A program made the position numbers and the translations under genes. From Panax quinquefolius (Eukaryota; Streptophyta; Magnoliopsida; Apiales; Araliaceae): a stretch of DNA of 64,000 nt. Location: the NCBI GenBank assembly GCA_020205615.1, contig CM035160.1:124029605-124093604 (forward strand). The letters are read 5' to 3'. Positions 61,190 through 64,000 of this stretch are shown here, one piece after another (the stretch's first letter is position 1; each line of letters begins with the position of its first letter). Under the pieces are notes generated by a model. It ran no database searches and had not been told where the DNA came from. It saw only the letters and a program-made list of their open reading frames with translations.

Positions 61190-62400
61190 TTAAATGACTT
61201 AATATAATTTTAAAACATTTATTATAATTTATCATGAATTTTTAAACATCGAATCAATATTAAATGATTTAAATATTGAATAATTCTATTATCATTAATA
61301 TTTAATTAATATTAAACTATTAATGAAACCATTGCCAAAATATTAAAGTTATTTATAATAACTTCAATATTTTTAAAGTATTAATATTACCCTTAAATGA
61401 TTTTTAAAACATTTAAAATCATTTTAAATAATTATCATTAATATTAAAGTATTAATGTTTTATTTATCAAAATATTAAAAGTCATTAAGTATAACTTAAT
61501 AGTATTTTTAATTTATTTTTATCCTTTTAAATGATTTTTAAATTAATAAAACCATTTTTAAACTATTTATTTAATATCATTATTAAATAAATTCAATATC
61601 ATTAATAATAAATTAATAATTATTAATGAAATTATTCTTTAAATATTAAAAGTTATATTTTATAACTTAAAATATCTTTAAACACTTTATTTTCATTTAA
61701 AAGATTATTATAATATTAAAATTATTTTTAAACTAAATTATTTAATATAATTATTAAATAACTTTAATATCATTAATAATAATTAATTAATAAAATTTAT
61801 CTTTAAATATTAAAAGTTATATTTTATAACTTAAAATATTTTAAATACCTTATTATTATTTCAAATGATTTTAATATAATGTAATCATTTTTAATTAATT
61901 TATTTAATTCATTTAGTAAATAACTTAATGATCATTAATATTAAATAATTAATGAAATTTGCTTTAAAATATTAAAAATATATTTTATAACTTAAAATAT
62001 TTTTAAATACCTTATTATTATTTAAAATGATTTTTAATATAACGAAATCATTTTTAATTAATTTATTTAATTCATTTAGTAAATAACTTAATGATCATTA
62101 ATATTAAATAATTAATGAAATTTGCTTTAAAATATTAAAATTTATATTTTATAACTTAAAATATTTTTAAATAACTTATTATCATTTAAAATGATTTTAA
62201 TATAATAAAATTATTTTAATTAATTTATTTAATGCATTTAATAAATAAATTAATTATCAATAATATTTAAATAAATACTAATATTTATGAAAAATATTTC
62301 AAATTATTAATATTTAATTTTTATAACTTAAAAATAATTTTAAAAATAATTTTTGAAATTTTTGGAAATTAATAACTATTTTTAAATAATTTTTGAAATT
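61190..62400. repeat. AT-rich tandem repeat field, right LTR copy
   Basis: Counterpart of 53780-54840 with one additional unit; the repeated block starting ATTTGCTTTAAAATATTAAAA occurs twice here and once in the left LTR. Confidence 0.8.
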
Positions 62401-62663
62401 AAAATAAATATAATTATTAAATCTATCGCTATAGCCTTTAGCGACATAAAGCGTTGCCGTAGGTGTTCTTGAGCCCTCAAGAACATTCATAGCAGTTAAC
62501 AAGTGAGCATGTTTGACCATGTGCAGATCTTAGCTCGTTAAGTTTTTGGGATTTCGGCTCGTCATACCTTGTAGTACTAGTAACGTACTACAAGCTCCAA
62601 CAATCAACACGATCACAAAGCAACTAACAAAGGAGATCTAATCATCCAAAGTGGTTGTTAGAG

Positions 62664-62702
62664 CTGTTCTTCATTTCTGGGTTACCCAGAAATGAAGAAC
62701 AG
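62664..62702. repeat. Perfect 39-base palindrome in element D 5' LTR
   Basis: Arms CTGTTCTTCATTTCTGGGT and ACCCAGAAATGAAGAACAG around one T; all 19 pairs match. Confidence 0.93.
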
Positions 62703-63634
62703 TTCGACTATCCACTTTTGGGCTTTCACAACTTGATTCTTGTGCAGTGGTTTTGTGATCTTATACATTAAATGTGTAGCCAACATGTCAAGGAAGAGAT
62801 AGATCACATATAATCACCATAACAACAACTAAATCGCCAGATTTTAACGGTCAAATTTACGCGTAAAAATCACGATCATCGTTTTTCAGGTTACCACGAA
62901 AACGGAAATCGTGATCGCCTTCATGGTTTGATCAGACACTACATGCATCATGTTAATCATTTAGATGTTCTACAAGCTTAAACATGTAGCCTAAACAACA
63001 TACAACAACCTTGTTACAACAAAAAAATCCAATTAACAAAAACATGAAAGATCTGGGCCCATGAACTTGGCCCGCCGAGATTTACGGGCAAGTTCTAGGT
63101 TACCCAGATCTGGCTTGGTCAATGTCGGTCAACGGTGTTTGACCACGATTAACTGACATTCTATGCATGATCTGGTCCTGCCACAAGTTTTAGATCACAA
63201 ATCTCATATCACACTACATGTTCAAACATTAAAAACACAAAAACCATAAACTTCCAAAGATCTAAAGGGCCTGACATTCGGTTGTCAGTCAACATAAAAT
63301 TTTTTCCCAGATTTTGTAAAATGCCTAATCCGAGCCTCTAGATGTTATGGATCTAACATCTAGCAACCCAGATCATGATTATACACTATAAACAACATAT
63401 TCTAACATTTAAACATAACATCTAACATGGAATCATTGGACAGATTTTTTGCTAGGGTTTAATACCTTTCTTTGATAAATTTTGATTTCTAGCTTCTTGA
63501 TCAGTTATTGGTATGCGTGGGGCTGGTCTTGAGATCTGATCTAGCAAATATTTTCATGGGTCTTGAGCTTGAGAGAATTTGGTTGAGTGTTTGAAAAAAA
63601 ATGGCTAACAAATGAATTCTTTTTCTCTCTAATC

Positions 63635-63642
63635 TATTTATA
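63635..63642 (-). promoter_or_regulatory. Element D 5' LTR TATA box
   Basis: TATAAATA on the minus strand in the LTR that would drive transcription of element D, same context as the copy at 56068. Confidence 0.55.
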
Positions 63643-64000
63643 ATACATGTATGCAATGAATTTGGATAAACTAGAGCTGATGTGCTGGTGTTGTAGCCCA
63701 TATCTAGGTTAGGGAAATAATGACTTGCAAGATATGGATAAGATTTGCAAGAAACTTATCCAAAAAGGGTATTTTAGTAAACTAACAAAACATTTTAAGG
63801 GTATTCTTGTCCATGACACTTGAATCTATGTTTTAATCAATAGATTTTAAACCTTAAGATTTCCCAAATAATTTCTAAGGTATGAAAAATTAAGATTAAA
63901 GTTCAATAAAATTTTAATTACAACTTACTCATTAAAATTAGGGTTTTTAAATAATTAGAGTTTCCAAAACATAATTAGGGTTCTAATAATTATAATTTTA

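Larger units (their letters stand above)
52434..64000 (-). mobile_element. Element D: gag-only gypsy element with very long LTRs (TR-GAG type), runs past the window
   Basis: 3' LTR 52434-57292 (4859 bp), internal 57293-59825 (2533 bp), 5' LTR from 59826 to beyond 64000. PBS and PPT are both present and correctly placed. The internal region has an extra ORF and gag but no protease, RT, RNase H or integrase. This matches the non-autonomous class called TR-GAG. The LTR is nearly twice as long as the internal region. Gag similarity to element A (the MTVQD box) stops right where the protease would begin. The right TSD lies outside the window; bases before the left LTR are GGAAC. Confidence 0.88.
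59826..64000 (-). repeat. Element D 5' LTR (right copy), cut by the window edge
   Basis: Matches 52434 to about 56430 in order, starting TGTAGAACCCCC. By eye it differs by a few percent, plus one extra AT-rich repeat unit (about 61970-62110), a longer AT run (60706-60742) and local changes at two of the GGGTTACCC palindromes. The last 0.6-0.7 kb lies outside the window. Confidence 0.9.

Overview
The window is plant nuclear DNA, most likely from a eudicot. It is AT-rich and built almost entirely of nested LTR retrotransposons: TG...CA long terminal repeats, 5-bp target-site duplications (TSDs), primer-binding sites (PBS) complementary to initiator-Met tRNA, and decayed gag-pol reading frames. 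I found no intact cellular gene, tRNA gene or CRISPR array. One scrap of organelle-type 16S rRNA lies at the left edge (about 1-120). The species cannot be named from the sequence.

Layout from left to right. (1) About 120-2580: part of a minus-strand LTR element (F), seen as leader, PBS and LTR. (2) 3036-52433: a Tat-like Ty3/gypsy element on the plus strand, the oldest layer. Its LTR, gag-protease frame and a short pol remnant are split by three insertions and cut off by a fourth. Inside or next to it are: a minus-strand Ty1/copia element (3045-12323, TSD GGCCC); a chromovirus of Tekay/Del type, element A (15739-42171, TSD TAAGA); a minus-strand element C (42195-52254, TSD AGACC); and a minus-strand gag-only element D with LTRs near 4.9 kb (52434 to beyond the right edge). 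(3) Element A is split in its integrase by element B (23536-38505, TSD GATCC), a tandem LTR-internal-LTR-internal-LTR array with no recognisable protein genes. (4) Element C holds element E, a plus-strand gypsy element with LTR, gag and protease. E's 3' part and most of C's 5' LTR were lost in one deletion.

Inferred order of events: Tat first; then the copia element, A, C and D into Tat; B into A; E into C. The reading frames of A and Tat are broken mainly by point nonsense mutations. Several of these read TGA where the family has a conserved Arg codon (CGA), as expected from deamination of methylated cytosine.

The most interesting signal is a small conserved module at the 3' boundary of elements A, B, C and D. 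It is a 7-bp-stem hairpin with a tetraloop (AGGA, GGGA or AGAA), a spacer containing the polypurine tract (PPT) that is exactly 18 nt in nine of ten readable examples, then the TG that starts the LTR. The stem bases covary between copies and a G-U intermediate is present. In element C three such modules are stacked. Element B starts its LTR at the module matching the outermost one, while C starts at the innermost. This suggests that LTR length changes when a different upstream PPT is used.
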